Below are positions 9,911 through 22,142 of a DNA stretch of 60,955 nucleotides, one piece after another. Position 1 is the first letter of the stretch. Each line of letters opens with the position of its first letter. The stretch is taken from contig WTXG01000218.1 in assembly GCA_022496185.1 (NCBI GenBank), forward strand, positions 1 through 60,955. The letters run 5' to 3'. Source of the stretch: Multifurca ochricompacta (taxonomy: Eukaryota; Basidiomycota; Agaricomycetes; Russulales; Russulaceae). The notes below the pieces were generated by a model that was not told where the DNA came from, searched no databases, and worked only from the letters and a program-made list of their open reading frames with translations. The position numbers were made by a program, and so were the translations under genes.

Positions 9911-12900
9911 AAACTGTCTCAGTTCCAGCTGTGACTGAGGCAGCATGTGTAAATAGTGTGTTTACTGATTCTGATTCTAATGTATTTATGAGCGTTCAAG
10001 AAGTTACTGATACAACTGTCTGTGAAACGGCCTCTGTAGATAGTGTAAATAATTGTGTAATCGCGTCAGATTCAGTCTCGCAGAAAATTAAAAACATTTT
10101 CATTGATGAGGCTGATTACTTAGATAAGATAACTGCATGTATTTTACCTGAGACGAAGCACGATACTCAGCATTTCCATATTTACATTACATTGAGAGGA
10201 AGAAACCACCTATACACAACAGCAGCTATGGTAGATTCAGGGGCTACTGCACTGTTCCTGGATGAGAAATTTGCTCAGCACCAGAAGATGCTTCAAATCC
10301 CACTCGATCACCCCATAAAAATTCATAATATTGATGGGACACATAATCAAGCAGGGGATATCACACATTATGTATTGCTAGCGATTATAATAGGCCAATG
10401 GGAGGAGAGCCACCATTTCCTGGTCACAGACTTAGGACCAGAGAAAATTATATTGGGGCTTCCTTGGCTGTGATGTAACAACCCAAGCATCAACTGGAGC
10501 AAGGGTGAACTGATGATCGACTCTGAGAGTGGGATCACTGAGGAGATCGGATCTGTCAAACGCATATTGGCTAGCCGTATGGAGTGCCAATCACTGTGTC
10601 AAACCAGAGTCCTGGAGATGCTGTCTGATCAAGTCTGGTGTCTAGCCAGCTATACATATTCACAGCAAATAGCCGAGTGTGAGAACCTGAAAAGGGGCAG
10701 TAGATCTTTTGAGGAGATGGTACCCTTGCAGTACTGGGACTTTGCAAAAGTTTTCTCTGAGGAGGAATCACAGAGACTCCCTCAGCATCAACCATGGGAT
10801 CATGAAATAGATTTAGAACCAGGTGCTAAGACGCACTGGAAGACTAAGATCTACCCCATGGCACCGAACGAGCAAGTGGAGCTAGACAAATTTATTGACG
10901 AACACTTACAAAAGGGGTACATTGTACCATCTAAGTCACCGATGGCCGTCCCCATGTTCTTCCTGAAAAAGAAGGATGGGAAATTAAGACTTATACAGGA
11001 TTACCATCCTCTTAACAAAATTACAATTAAAAACCATTATCCGCTACTGCTTGCTGTGGACATCATCAATCGGCTGAAAGATGCTAGGATCTCCACCAAA
11101 TTTGATGTCAGATGGGGATATCACAACATCAGAATTAAGGAAGGGGACAAATACAAGGCAGCCTTTGCTACTAACTGCGCGTTATACGAACTGCGCGTTA
11201 TGTACTTTGGCCTGACCAACAGTCCTGCCACCTTCCAGGTGTTGATGAACTCAGTCTTTGCTGACATGATTGCGAGAGGAGAGGTCGCAGTATACATGGA
11301 TGATATACTTATATTTTCATCTAACTTGGAGAAACATCGGAAAGATGTGCATAGAGTACTTAGCCGTCTCCAAGAGTATGACCTTTTCCTCAAGCCTGAG
11401 AAATGTGAATTTGAGAGAGATCAGGTGGAGTATCTTGGGATGATTATCTGTCCCGGAGAGGTCAGGATGGACCCTGCCAAGGTCCAAGCAGTCAGAGAGT
11501 GGCCAATCCCACAGAATTTGAAGGATGTTCGTGCCTTCGTGGGATTCACTAACTTTATCGACACTTCATTAAGGACTTTGCTGGTATAGCATGTCCCTTA
11601 CATGACCTGACTAAGAAAAACATCCCATGGCAATGGGGCAATGCGGAGATGAATGCGTTCGCAGCGCTGAAGGCATGCTTCATAGAGAAGCCCATATTAG
11701 CAGTCTATGATAGCAATAGGCCAATGCACTTGGAGACGGACGCTTCCAGATTCGCTACTGGTGGAATACTGTCACAGAAACACAACAACGAGCTATGGCA
11801 CCCAGTCACATTCCGATCTGAAGCAATGTTGGACGCAGAATGTAACTATGAGATTTACGACCAGGAAATGCTCGCATTGATCCGAGCACTGGAGGATTGG
11901 TGACACTTCCTTGAAGGACTATCTACCTTTGAGGTTGTAACTGATCACAAGAATATGGAATGGTGGGCTAGCATGTGCGACTTAACACGACATCAAGCAT
12001 GCTGGGCCCTGTACCTCAGTAGATTCAACTTTGTGATTAGATACAAGAAGGGATCAGCAATGCAAGCTGATGCTCTTAGCTGATTCCCTACGGATCGCAT
12101 GTATGACAGTGAGGACAACCGTCAGGTACAAGTCCTCAAGCCGGAACAGTTTCTCTGGGCCGCACGTACCCATTACAAGCCAGAGAGCTCTCCTCTCACA
12201 GATCGCATCAGAGCAGCAGGCGCATGCAAAGCAGAAGTCATAGAGGGGTTGAAATCCCTATCCAGATCTGCTCCGTGTGCTCTTACTGATGGCGTTTCTC
12301 ATTGGGAGGAGGAAGACAGTCTCATTTATTACAAGGGAAAACTTTATGTACCCAATGTACCAGATCTCAGAAAAGATATCATTAAACAGTGTCATGATTT
12401 GGTTACTGCAGGACATCCCAGTAAAAATGGGACTATAGAACTTGTCAGCTGTTATTATTGGTGGCCGCATATGTCTACATACATCGCCAAGTACATAGAG
12501 GGCTGCAATCGCTGTCAACGCTACAGGATCAACCAGCACCCTATGGCACCTATACAGCCGCACAAAGTACCAGAGGGACCCTGGCAGATCATCAGAGTTG
12601 ATCTGATTACTGGGCTTCCTTCTTCACAAGGGAAAGACGTGATATTAATGATAGTGGACCACTATACGAAACAAGTCCACTTCTTCCCTGTGACCAGTGG
12701 CATCACGGCAGATGGTGTAGGGCAGATCTACTATAATGAGATCTTCCTGCTGCATGGGATCCCTAAGTCTATTGTCAGCGACAGGGGACCACAGTTTGCA
12801 GCACGGACAATGCAGGCCGCTTTAAAGCACCTGGGAATAGACAGTAGTTTGACCACAGCATATCATCCTCAAGCTAATGGACAGGCAGAACACAAAAACC

Positions 12901-13629
12901 AAGAAATAGAACAGTATTTGTGTATGTTTGTAGATAAGTGTCAGGATGATTGGATCAAACTACTACCCACTGCGGAATTCGTGTTAAATGTGAGATTGAC
13001 ATCCGCAACCGGCCACACACCCCTTGAATTACTCTATGGGTACATGCTGGACTTCACGATTCCAGCTGGGTGCCCTACAGGCATTCCCAGTTTAGACAAG
13101 CAACTTCAACAGCTCTGTCTTGCCAGGACAGATGCTGAGGCAGTGCTGCAACTTAGCAAAGAACGCATGATCGCCGGGCTGGGTTACTGCCAATCTTATC
13201 ACTTCAGCACAGGCAATATGGTATGGCTCCAAGCCAAGAACATTAAGATACACCAACCAGAAATTAGGGCCAAAACAGATGGGTCCCTTTAAGATTATCA
13301 AGAAGATTGGCAATCTTGATTATCAGTTGGAACTCCTGGCAGTGCTGAGAATCCACAATGTATTCCATGTGGATCGCCTTAGTCCCTACAAAGGCAATGA
13401 CATTAATGGACTTATGCTGCCACCGCCTGACCCTGTACTGGTCGAGGGCGAGGAAAAGTATGAGGTTGACCATATTCGCAATGTGAAACTGTTTGGTCGA
13501 ACACTCAAATTCCTTGTGTGGTGGAAAGGATACGGTGAAGGGGAGGACTCATGGGAGCTGGCCAGAAACTTCAAGCTCGCTCAGGAGGCTGTCAGAGACT
13601 TTTACACTCGACACCCTGGTGCGCCATGA
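9907..13629 (+). pseudogene. pol: pol of G2: protease, RT, RNase H, integrase, chromodomain
   Basis: Protease motif VDSGATALF near 10233. RT with YMDDILIF at 11296-11319. RNase H (TDASRF near 11737) and integrase with HHCC zinc finger (12390-12520) and core (SDRGPQF near 12778, NGQAEHKNQE near 12880). Chromodomain (WWKGYGEGEDSW near 13520). Inactivated by TGA codons at CGA positions (10471-10473, after EDW near 11901, and after ADALS near 12081), a frameshift near 11560 and a 5-bp deletion near 13259 relative to G2'. Many Arg codons have become Cys or His, all explainable by CpG transitions. Confidence 0.88.
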
Positions 13630-13725
13630 AAGATAGCCACACTTGCCTTCACGTCTGCTCCATGGCAATCGCCACTTTATTTCACTGAGGCTTGCGAGGA
13701 CACAACACCCTGAGAAGGGGGGTAC

Positions 13726-14453
13726 TGTCCTGGATGCACATTTTTGCCATCCCAGACCGATTGAAAACCATCCTGAGGGCATCACGTGATTGCGTGTCTT
13801 GCAAAGTCAACCTTCTTAGACTTAGATAAGATAAGGAGGAGTTCGGACCAATCTGACCCAGTCCATGCGATGCAAAGTAGTTGCTGCCCTATGCAGCAAT
13901 GGACATTATAGATACACATGGCCATTGTTTGAGTAATACAGATTGACGATTTGATTATAGAGTGATCTAAAGTAGTCTAGTATGTATTTTAGATAATGCC
14001 AGACCGGCAGAAACGATTGCGCGTTAGTAAACAAGATGTGTCAGGGTACTTAGAAGAGTAAGCCACTGATAACTACTTAGATTTACATTGCACACTTGAT
14101 TGGCTTTGGTATTTCGTAGGATAGTACTAGAATGTATTTAAAGACACCCTGTAGCATGCTGCAGACCCCATCTTGTCCTCTTGGGGCTGTAGGTGCAGTT
14201 TATCTTTGTATTTACTCAGGCCCAGCTAATCTTGTCCTCTTGGGGCTGTAGGCTCTTAGCAAAGTTCAATATAGGTCTATTCTTGCTGCATAAGCAAGGC
14301 AGAGTCCTCTGACTGCTTCAAGCCTTATGTGTGCATTAATCTCCACGTTCTGGGCAGCTTTCCAACTAGGATATTTTCACCTCTAAGTTTTACCATGATC
14401 TCTACATCTTATCTAATCTACATAGCAAGCATGGGATAGAAGCACCCATTACA
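13726..14453 (+). mobile_element. 3' LTR of G2
   Basis: 728 bp, TGTCCTGGATG...CACCCATTACA, preceded by the polypurine tract GAGAAGGGGGGTAC (13712-13725). Contains a direct repeat of CTTGTCCTCTTGGGGCTGTAGG (first at 14171, again at 14231). Homologous to the LTR of G2' (58682-59415), the solo LTR 46165-46890 and the relic at 21058-21393. Confidence 0.9.
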
Positions 14454-14658
14454 TGAGGCATCATCATCCAATTGGATTTTAAGCTTCAAGACATTCCCAA
14501 TAGGAACATTTAGGCTATTGATAGCCAAACAAAAAAGGGTGAGTGCTGTGGTCATGGTTATTTCAGTCGAGTTGAGATGATTGACTGACACAGAGCTTAT
14601 ATTATGAACTCTGTCCCGTGACCGTGACCCATTGAGCTTCCTCGGAACTAAATTTCTC
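14454..14658. other. Short unassigned spacer between G2 LTR and LINE tail
   Basis: AT-rich sequence with no convincing ORF or repeat structure. Confidence 0.4.
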
Positions 14659-15560
14659 TTTTTTTTGAAATCGACTTTATTATGCGCAGGATACATAGTA
14701 AGTGAGAGACAGAAGCTCTATGTAAAAAACCCTGCAGAGGAAAATGAGTGACAATTAAGATGTGTAATGTCGCAAGAGGACAAAAGAGTGATCAAGATAG
14801 AAAAAATATCACCCGTCTCCGGCTAGGCCTAATCCGGTTCCAGAGGTCGTCTTGATGGGTACAGCTTGAAGGTCACACGAGTATCCTGAAGGAAGTCCAA
14901 AAGGGCTTCGACAAGGGGTTTACGGCTGAAGAGCAAGGGCCATTGATGCATAGCTGCCGACCAGGTTGAGATGCCAAGTGTTGTATGCATTTGGGCACTG
15001 GCATACAAAAGGCAGTCGAGGATGAGGTGGGCCTTAGTGGCCAGGGTGATATTGTCACAGCCACAGAGTTGGGTGGACTAGCGTAGAATTGGGTGGAAGC
15101 GAGAGACGTACTCAGCAATGGAGGCATGCCCTGTAGCTAGGTGCATGGCTGAGGCGGTGGTGTACCGGGTGTAAGGGGTGACCCGGGGTTTAGTCACAGT
15201 AGACCAGAGTGCATCAGGGGGCAGCTGATGGAGAGGGAGTAAGCTTGGTTATCCCAGCAGTCAGGGTGATTAAGGGTAGGGGTGTGTTCCGCACGAGACC
15301 AAAACCATTCTTCACATTCACGTTATCAAAGGTGCGAAGGCGGGAGAGGGAGCACCACTTGGTAGGTGAGGGTCACTCATCAAGCGCTGCCAAGGGGGTT
15401 GAGACTTGGGAGTGATTAGCTGCCTTCGTCGCAACAAGCTTGGCGCGGTAGTCCGTCTTTGCCGGCACCCACATGAAAGTGAGTGAGGTGTCTGGGAAAG
15501 AAGAGGTGACTGTAGTTAGCGAGTGTTGAAGGAGCACAAAGTCTGCAGTGAAGTGCCTCG
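14659..15560 (-). mobile_element. 5'-truncated LINE (non-LTR retrotransposon), RNase H and C-terminal zinc motif
   Basis: Read on the minus strand, fragments of an RNase H C-terminal part (LTFMWVPAK near 15480) are followed by the typical fungal LINE tail with TGHASIAEY (near 15130) and a cysteine/histidine motif (CGCDNIT...HLILDC, about 15000-15070). The 3' end has AATAAAGTCGATTTC followed by an A8 tail (T8 at 14659-14666 on the plus strand). Several stops and frameshifts make it a relic. Unit 2 has a related fragment at 47916-48450 with the same 3' terminus. Confidence 0.6.
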
Positions 15561-15599
15561 GTCGCGAGACCGGAGGCGGAGTAAGGTAGAAGAAGAGGA

Positions 15600-16245
15600 A
15601 GAGGAACTAGAGACATGAGAGAGTCCAACGAACAGGCCCATTGCAGAGTTCGGGCAATTCCGAACATCTCCAAGTCAGCCCCACATAGCGCTTGCAGCTT
15701 GCCCCGTCTCCTTCCTCGCCCTCACCTCCTTTATTATATCTCACTCCACCCGCGCCATCGTCCTTTGTCATTCCTGACAACAACTTTGTCTTTCGCTTGA
15801 ACACTCGGTGAGCCACCTAGAATCGGCTTTGTCCGCTGTGCTCTGCCTCAAACCTCACTGGACTCATTGTGCCATTCCTGCGATTGTTTAGAACAATGGT
15901 ATTGGCTGTGATGCCACTTGGGCCTTGTATTATCACAGATCCTTGTTTTACTCGACTACCTTTCTGTTCATGTCACTTAGAACCAATTTCTTTCACCTTA
16001 CCCGCCCACGCATGGCTCTTTGTTTTTCTATGCTACCTTACTTGCACTGTACATTAAAGAGCAGCCGAGGGCGATCACACGACTTTCAGTATCGGCTATC
16101 ACCTGACCAGTTGTCTATCGTACCCACAGGTCTGGTAAGACGGACCTTCCCTTGTCTTAAACCTACATCGTATCACACATTTTCCCTCCAGGGTTTTTCC
16201 CTTCAAGGGCTTTGCCCTCTCACCATCCAGTAGTTGCCAGGGGAT
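15600..16245. repeat. Unassigned repeat shared with unit 2 (copy at 48745-49345)
   Basis: About 550-600 bp recognisably similar to 48745-49345, lying upstream of the AKR pseudogene in both units. Pyrimidine-rich on the plus strand. The short ORFs differ in frame between the two copies, so I do not call a gene. It may hold the old promoter region of the AKR gene. Confidence 0.5.
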
Positions 16246-16328
16246 CCATTGTACTAGTAACCGCGCGACTTAGCTAGCACAAAAACATAACGAAACATCA
16301 GCCCCCCCCTCCTTCAAGCAAAGGGCCC

Positions 16329-17525
16329 ATGCGAGTATAGATCCCAGTATTTGCACTTGGTACGGCCTCTAAATTCAAGTTTGAGGTACGCACTCTGACA
16401 AAAATGACATGATCATGTTCATTATCAACGACTGTACACAGGACATGACCAAAATCGTGGAACAAAGCGCTAGAAGCGCGATTTTCGCACCTTGACACAG
16501 CCGCCAGTGCGTTTGAATCTTTTTTTTTTTTTGCATTTCGCGTCCAGAGCTAAGTGGGAGCGGGGGGATTATCGCTTTTGGAACAAAAAAAGAAACAGTC
16601 TACGCGAACGAGCAGTTCGTTGGCAAGGCGATACGGGAGAGCGGGCTCGGGTGAGAGGATGTTTGGGTTACGACCAAATATGATGGTAGTGTGGTATCGG
16701 AGGAAGTACATTCTAGTTTGCAAAAGGTGCGAGCACCGTTTCATATCCATACACACCTCTAAGCTGACCAAACTCGAGCAACCCGCCGGCGCCCCCCCCC
16801 CCTCCATTTTCTAGTTGGGATTAAACATTTAAATTTGTATCTTGTTCATGGACTATGGAGTGTTGAAAACGATGATGTTGAGGGACTTTGGGAAGAGATG
16901 AACAAAGTGAAGCATGCTGGGCTTGCCAAGTAGGTCCCTCTTTTTCTTTTCTATGAGATCTAGCCCCCCTCATCTCTCGTATGTGTGTGCGCACGTCGTA
17001 GGAGTATTGGGGTTGGCAATTTTACCCTGGATTTATTACAGCGCACCGTCAAGACGGGAAAGAGGGTCCCTGCTGTGAACCAGGTGCAGGAGAGAGGGAG
17101 GGAGTGACCAGATCCGGCTTCATCCGTACAATTACGCTTCGTGGAAGGATGTGCTGGAGTTTTTGGCGAAACGTGGCATCGTGACCGAGGCCTATGGCAG
17201 CCTTGGGTGAGTTTCTGACTCCCCACCCTCCCCCTTTTCCCTTCCTAGTTCCGCCAAGTAATGACAAATGGGGTTTTTTTTTATTTGGAAGTCCTATTAC
17301 AACATTTCCTGGTGGACTCATCGACCCCACACTCGCTAGGATCGCAGCTAGGATCGGAGGTACATCGGCTCAGGTGATCTTCACGTGGGCGCACTCGATG
17401 GGAGGCGCACCCGATGAGACGAGTACCTATGCATCCTTCAACTAGCGGAACTTACACCCGAAGAAATAGTTGCTATCGACGAAGCTGGCACTAAAGGTTC
17501 CCCATCGTCTGCTAGTCGTGACTAG
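16329..17525 (+). pseudogene. Aldo/keto reductase pseudogene, copy 1
   Basis: Exon-intron structure of a fungal aldo/keto reductase (NADPH-dependent carbonyl reduction, cytosolic). The N-terminal strand is IPVFALGTASKF, then MAEIVEQAL-type helix, DTAA(I)YANEQFVG with the catalytic Asp and Tyr, VWVTTKY with the catalytic Lys, PYLVHG with the His, KSIGVGNFTLDLLQ, LHPYNYASW, TEAYGSLG, and a C-terminal LAELTPEEIVAIDEAGTKG ending at TAG 17523-17525. Introns are visible with GT-AG ends, for example 16931 to about 17002. Inactivated by TAG after the first three codons, TGA within the segment before EDVWVTTK (near 16652), and frame breaks. Its paralog is at 49885-51720. Confidence 0.8.
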
Positions 17526-17839
17526 AAGCTAGGCTCGGATGTGCCAGTTGGAGTTTGTCGAGGTGTAGGTGTAGGTGTGATGTGAAGCAGGTTGGGATCG
17601 TGTTCGTCGTCGTATTTTTTGTTTGTTTGTATTTGTTGTCATGCACGGAAGTTTGGGCAGCTTTGCTTGCCGTCGCACGGTTGTGCCAGAGGATTGAGGG
17701 ATTGAGCGGAACGCGCCACCCCCCCACCTACTTCCTCGCACCGGGCCTAGTATTAGCCACTTGTCCTGGTCCTGGTACGGTAGAACGTTAGTTGAATAGA
17801 CACTCGGTCAACTCTAAATATGTTTGCTCATGGTGAGCA
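17526..17839. other. 3' flank of AKR copy 1 up to the copia A insertion
   Basis: No gene. The corresponding sequence in unit 2 (51720-51990) runs through without interruption and identifies the empty site of copia A (TGTGAGCAAGG near 51990). Confidence 0.6.
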
Positions 17840-18150
17840 TGTAAGAGCTAGAAAAGCAAGTAGCTCAGTCTTTGGAACAGAAAGACTATATTGCTAGGTA
17901 ATACCTAGAAAAGCGAGTAGCTACACAAAGAATTAGTAAAATGCAATGTAGCTACGAAGAAAATAATACTGACCTCAGTCTTTGGAACAGAAAGACTGAG
18001 GATGCTAACTACGCTGGTAGTCCTATAATATAGTAAGAAATTTGCATGATACGATACCTTGTGCATTGTGTAGAATGGCCTCAATGTGATCGATCCCGGG
18101 CCGCCATCTCCGGTATCAATGTGGCTGCGTGCCGTGGCTGTATTCTAACA
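17840..18150 (-). mobile_element. 3' LTR of copia A
   Basis: 311 bp; on the minus strand TGTTAGAATAC...AGCTCTTACA. The pol stop lies only 7 bp outside it. Contains a TATA-like stretch near 18024-18033 and the hairpin 17973-18001. Confidence 0.93.
17973..18001 (-). other. LTR hairpin of copia A (left LTR)
   Basis: Perfect inverted repeat CCTCAGTCTTT / AAAGACTGAGG, 11-bp stem with a 7-nt loop, starting about 31 nt downstream of the TATA-like element on the minus strand. The right LTR carries it at 37131-37159. A shorter partial version (AGTCTTT / AAAGACT) lies near 17867-17887. Confidence 0.8.
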
Positions 18151-21057
18151 TGCCCCCTCAGCCTGCACGCTGAATTCCCATCGCTTCAGTGAACTTCTCA
18201 TGTTTCTCCCGCACGAGGCCCTTCGTCAACACATCTGCAAGTTGTTCTCCTGTTGGTACATACTTCAATTTGATCTCTTGGTTTTCATGCATGTGCCTCA
18301 AGAAGTGATGTCTGATCTCGATGTGTTTGGTGCGATCATGGAATTGGGGTTTCGGGCGACCGATATCGCAGATTGGTTGTCCATGTGAAGGGTAGTAGGT
18401 AACTCATCCTTCTGGTGGATTTCAGCTAGTAGCCAACGCAACCAGACGGCCTCCTTCGTGGCATGGGCTCCTGCAATATACTCTGCCTCAGTGCTCAATA
18501 GCGCGATCGAAGGTTGCTTCTTCGAGCTCCAACTTATCGCGCCTCCAGCTAGAATGAAGACAAAACCCAAAGTCGATTTTTGATCATTCACGTCGCTAGC
18601 CCAATCGGCATCAACATAACCTTGCAGCTCAGTTCCTTTAGGTGCACTGCATGTGAAGACTAGCTTTGTGCCACTTGTGGCTCTAAGGTAACGGAACGCA
18701 CAATCTAGGGCTCACTGATGTTCCTCTCCAGGATTTGCAGCATGTCATCCGAGTGCAGCGACTGTGTATGCGAGGTCCGGGCGGGTGCCAAGCATGGGAT
18801 ACATCAAGGCGCCAATGGCTTGCTGGTACGCCTTGACATCGACAGTGGGTGAGTCAAGTTTGATTAAGTGCTCATTTGTGAGAGCAGGGGTGCTGATGGG
18901 TCGAATGTCAGATTTTCCGTAACGCGCCAAAATTTCTTCAATGTATTTTTTCTGGGAGAGTGCCATCCAACCTGCTTTCCGGTCGCGAGTGACATGCATC
19001 CCAAGAATCCAGGTAAGCTCACCAAGGTCTGTCATTTCATAGACCCTTTTGAGTGCCTCCTTATCCTCATTTATTTCCTCCAGAGTTTTGGATACCATTG
19101 TGATATTGTCAACGTAGAGGGCGATGATGGATGGGGTATTGTTTCTGTGGCGGACGAACACGGTGTGGTCAGCCTCGGTGCATTGATATCCAATGCTTTC
19201 TAACTTCACTCTGATATCTTGGTACCATACGCAGCCGCCTTGCTTGGTGCCGTACACCGCCTTGACTAGTCAGAGTACCATGCCCTCGGGGATGTCGAAA
19301 CCCGGGGGTGGTTCCATATATATTTCTTCCTTGAGCTCACCATTAAGATATGCCGACTTCACATCCATTTGGTGTACTTCAAGATCAAACTGCATTGCCA
19401 ATGCAAGAATTGTGCAAAGAGATGCAAACTTCGCAATGGGCGCAAAAGTCTCGTCATAGTTGATGCCTTCGACTTGTGTGAAACCCTGTGCCACAATGCG
19501 AGCTTTGTGCCTCAAGACTTCCCCTGTGGGTCCACGCTTCGTACGGAACACCCATTTACTGCCGACAACTTTACGTCCATTTGGGCACGTGACAACCTCA
19601 TAGACCCCCATGCTTTCGAATGATCGCATTTCTTCCTGGCAGGCTGCATCCCACTTGCCGGCATCGGGTCGCACCATAGCTTCTTTGTAGGTGCATGGGT
19701 CACTTGCTAGGTCAGATGTCACAATATTGACTTGTTCTGCAGGGTCCCGTCTAGTTGCGTAAGAACTGACGGAATAGCGAGGGTCGTCATCACGGACAGG
19801 AGGACGTGTGGATCGTTTGGGTCGGGTGGTAATGGTGGAGATGGGTGTTGGTTCTGGTGCTGAGGGTTCGGTGAGTGCACTCTCAACTTTGCTATTGCTA
19901 CTTGGCTGATGTTGGCTAGTAGTTTTCGTTGGCGTAGTTATTGTATGTGGCTGAATGTTACTGTTTTCGCCTTCCTCCTTTGGCTCTGCATGTTCGGCGT
20001 TGTCAATTTCGATGATTACTCATTCATGACGACTTCCCGGCCCCCCTTCATCGAATATGACGTTGCGGGACTCAAAAAATCGGCCTGTAGAGTGATGTAC
20101 CAATCTAAATGCCTTGCGCTGCCGCGCATAGCTGAGGAAAGTGCATTGGAGGGATCGTGCACCCAGCTTGGTGTGATACCTCTCAGGAATATACATGAAT
20201 GCTTGGCATCCAAAAATCCGCAGGTGAGAGACGTCTGGTTTGTTGCCGCTCCAAGCTTCTTCTGGGGTGGTGTCGTCTAGGGCGCGAGTGGGGGTGACGT
20301 TGTGCAGGTAAGCAGTGTATTCTAGCGCGTCGTACCAGTAGGTTTCAGGCAGATCAGCATCGAGTAACATTGTTCGGACCCTGTCGAGGAGTGTTCGATT
20401 CATCCGTTCAGCAACGCCATTGTGCTGAGGAGTGTCAGGTGTCGTCATCTCATGTCTGATGCCTTTATCTTGCAGGAACTTCTGGACTGTGGTAGCAGTG
20501 TACTCACCCCCTCCATCTGTATGCAGGGCTTTGATTCTCCCCCTGGTTTCGACTTCCACGCGCACAACGAAGGTTTTTAAGTGTCGCATGACCTCGGATT
20601 TTTTGTGCATGCTGGCTACGAAGACTTTCCGCGACTTGTCATCCACCCAGGTCACAAAGTATTCATACCCTTGGTGGGATCGCCATGGTAGCTTTCCACA
20701 CACATCAGAGAAGACTCGGCCTAAGACTACAGTGGCTCTGGTTTCTGTGGACTTCTGGATTTCAGCGCGTGTTTGCTTTCCCTTAAGGCATGACTTGCAG
20801 GGGCCAGGTGGACTTGACTCTGAGGTAATGTCCATTCCCTTGACTAGTGATTGTCAAGGGTTTTCATACCCGCACAGGTAAGCGCCACGGGTTTTGCCGG
20901 GTACGGGTACGGGTATACGGCTCCCAACCCATGGAAACCCGTACCCGCGCGGCGGGTTTGGCGGGTATAGGCGCCAATCATGCATTGACAAGATCAGTAG
21001 AAATTCTAAGATAAAACACATCTGCAGCCACAAAAATAAAAGATCTTGTCTGATGTA

Positions 21058-21393
21058 TGCTATAGGGTATTTTTAAATATGTTCTAGTATTATCATATGA
21101 AATATCAAAGCAGATCAATGGTGCGATGTAAAATAAAAGTGTTATCAGTGATCCACTTCTTGAAAATCATGATGCACCTGTTTTATCAACGCGCGACCAA
21201 TTCTGCTGGTCTGGCACTATCTAAAATACTCTCTAGACTACTTTAGACTATAATATAATCAAATTATTAAATTAGTTTACTGAAACAAGGCCCATGTGTA
21301 TCTACAAGCTGCATGGGGCAGTGACTACATTGCATCGCATGGTGGTCTGACCTCCTTCCTATTAAGGAAGGTTGACTTAAACGCACCAGGACA
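21058..21393 (-). repeat. Relic of a G2-family LTR inside the hAT-like element
   Basis: Aligns with the 3' half of the reverse-oriented G2 LTR (for example GGTCTGGCACTATCTAAAATAC, compare 59133 onward), ending at the LTR terminus CCAGGACA at 21386-21393. Diverged, with no polypurine tract or coding sequence. Confidence 0.7.
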
Positions 21394-22142
21394 GTCGTGC
21401 TCGTATGAAATGAAAGCAGAATAATAAAATAGTAATGTAAATAAAGGATCCTTTTAATCTTCTGAACATAAACCAACAATATTTGAGGGATCTTGAGTAG
21501 CCATAAATGAACGCGTTGTGTCCAAGTGCTTATCTCCTTGACCGGGATGGCCCAGGCCATTTATCCGAAATGCGCAGAAATGCAAAGAACAGTCACGCTC
21601 GTATAAAATCGAAAGCAGAATAATAAAATAAAAATGGAATAATAAATTATCTTAATCTTATGAACATAAAATAGGAATCTTTGAGGGATCTTGAGTAGCC
21701 ATAAATGAACGCGTTGTGTCCAAGTGCGTATCTCCTTGACCGGGATGTCCCGGGCCGGATGTCCGAAATGCGCGATGCAAGTAAAGAACTTGCACGCATT
21801 TCATTTCATGGGTAACCCAGGTATCAAAACAATTATCCAGGGGTTACCCCTGCAAATTGCTATGTGTTCATCAAATTATTTTGCATTCTGTGTGGTTATC
21901 TGACAGGCTTTTCATCAATGTTCTATAACATCCTATCTAATCATCTCTGTATACTGTATTTTAGTTGTGCTTGTATAAAATTGAAAGCAGAATAATAAAA
22001 TAAAAATGGAATAATGAATTATCTTAATCTTCTGAACATAAAATAAGAGTCATTGAGGGATCTTAAGCAGCCACAAATGAACGTGTTGTGTATCTTCTTG
22101 GTCCAGGAAGGCCCGGGCCGGGTATCCGAAATGCGCGATGCA
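21394..22142 (+). repeat. Three repeats of an LTR promoter-region fragment inside the hAT-like element
   Basis: About 185-bp units start near 21394, 21591 and 21963. Each runs from a GTGCTCGTATGAAAT-type sequence to GAAATGCG. They resemble the end of the solo LTR 49925-50553 (from about 50345). Between the second and third copy, 21830-21857 repeats the right end of the transposon, so the right end seems to have been duplicated internally. Confidence 0.65.

Larger units (their letters stand above)
9782..14453 (+). mobile_element. Ty3/gypsy chromodomain retrotransposon G2 (3' part)
   Basis: Begins in the last 40 codons of gag directly at the G1 LTR boundary, continues through pol, and ends with its own 3' LTR. 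The 5' LTR and most of gag lie outside the window, presumably left of G1. A sister copy with an intact 3' half (G2') lies on the minus strand at 58682-60955, and a solo LTR of the family lies at 46165-46890. Compared with G2', this copy is decayed mainly by C-to-T and G-to-A changes at CpG. Confidence 0.85.

Noticed and set aside
15869..16233. Hydrophobic small ORFs in the shared repeat as secreted proteins
   Set aside because: The frame is not conserved between the two copies of the repeat.
17101..17128. 28-bp GT-AG stretch in AKR copy 1 as an intron
   Set aside because: Too short for a fungal spliceosomal intron; more likely a remnant of a longer intron in a dead gene.
17049..17330. Minus-strand open frames across the AKR region
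   Set aside because: Shadows of AKR exons; the plus-strand motifs are clear and conserved in both copies.
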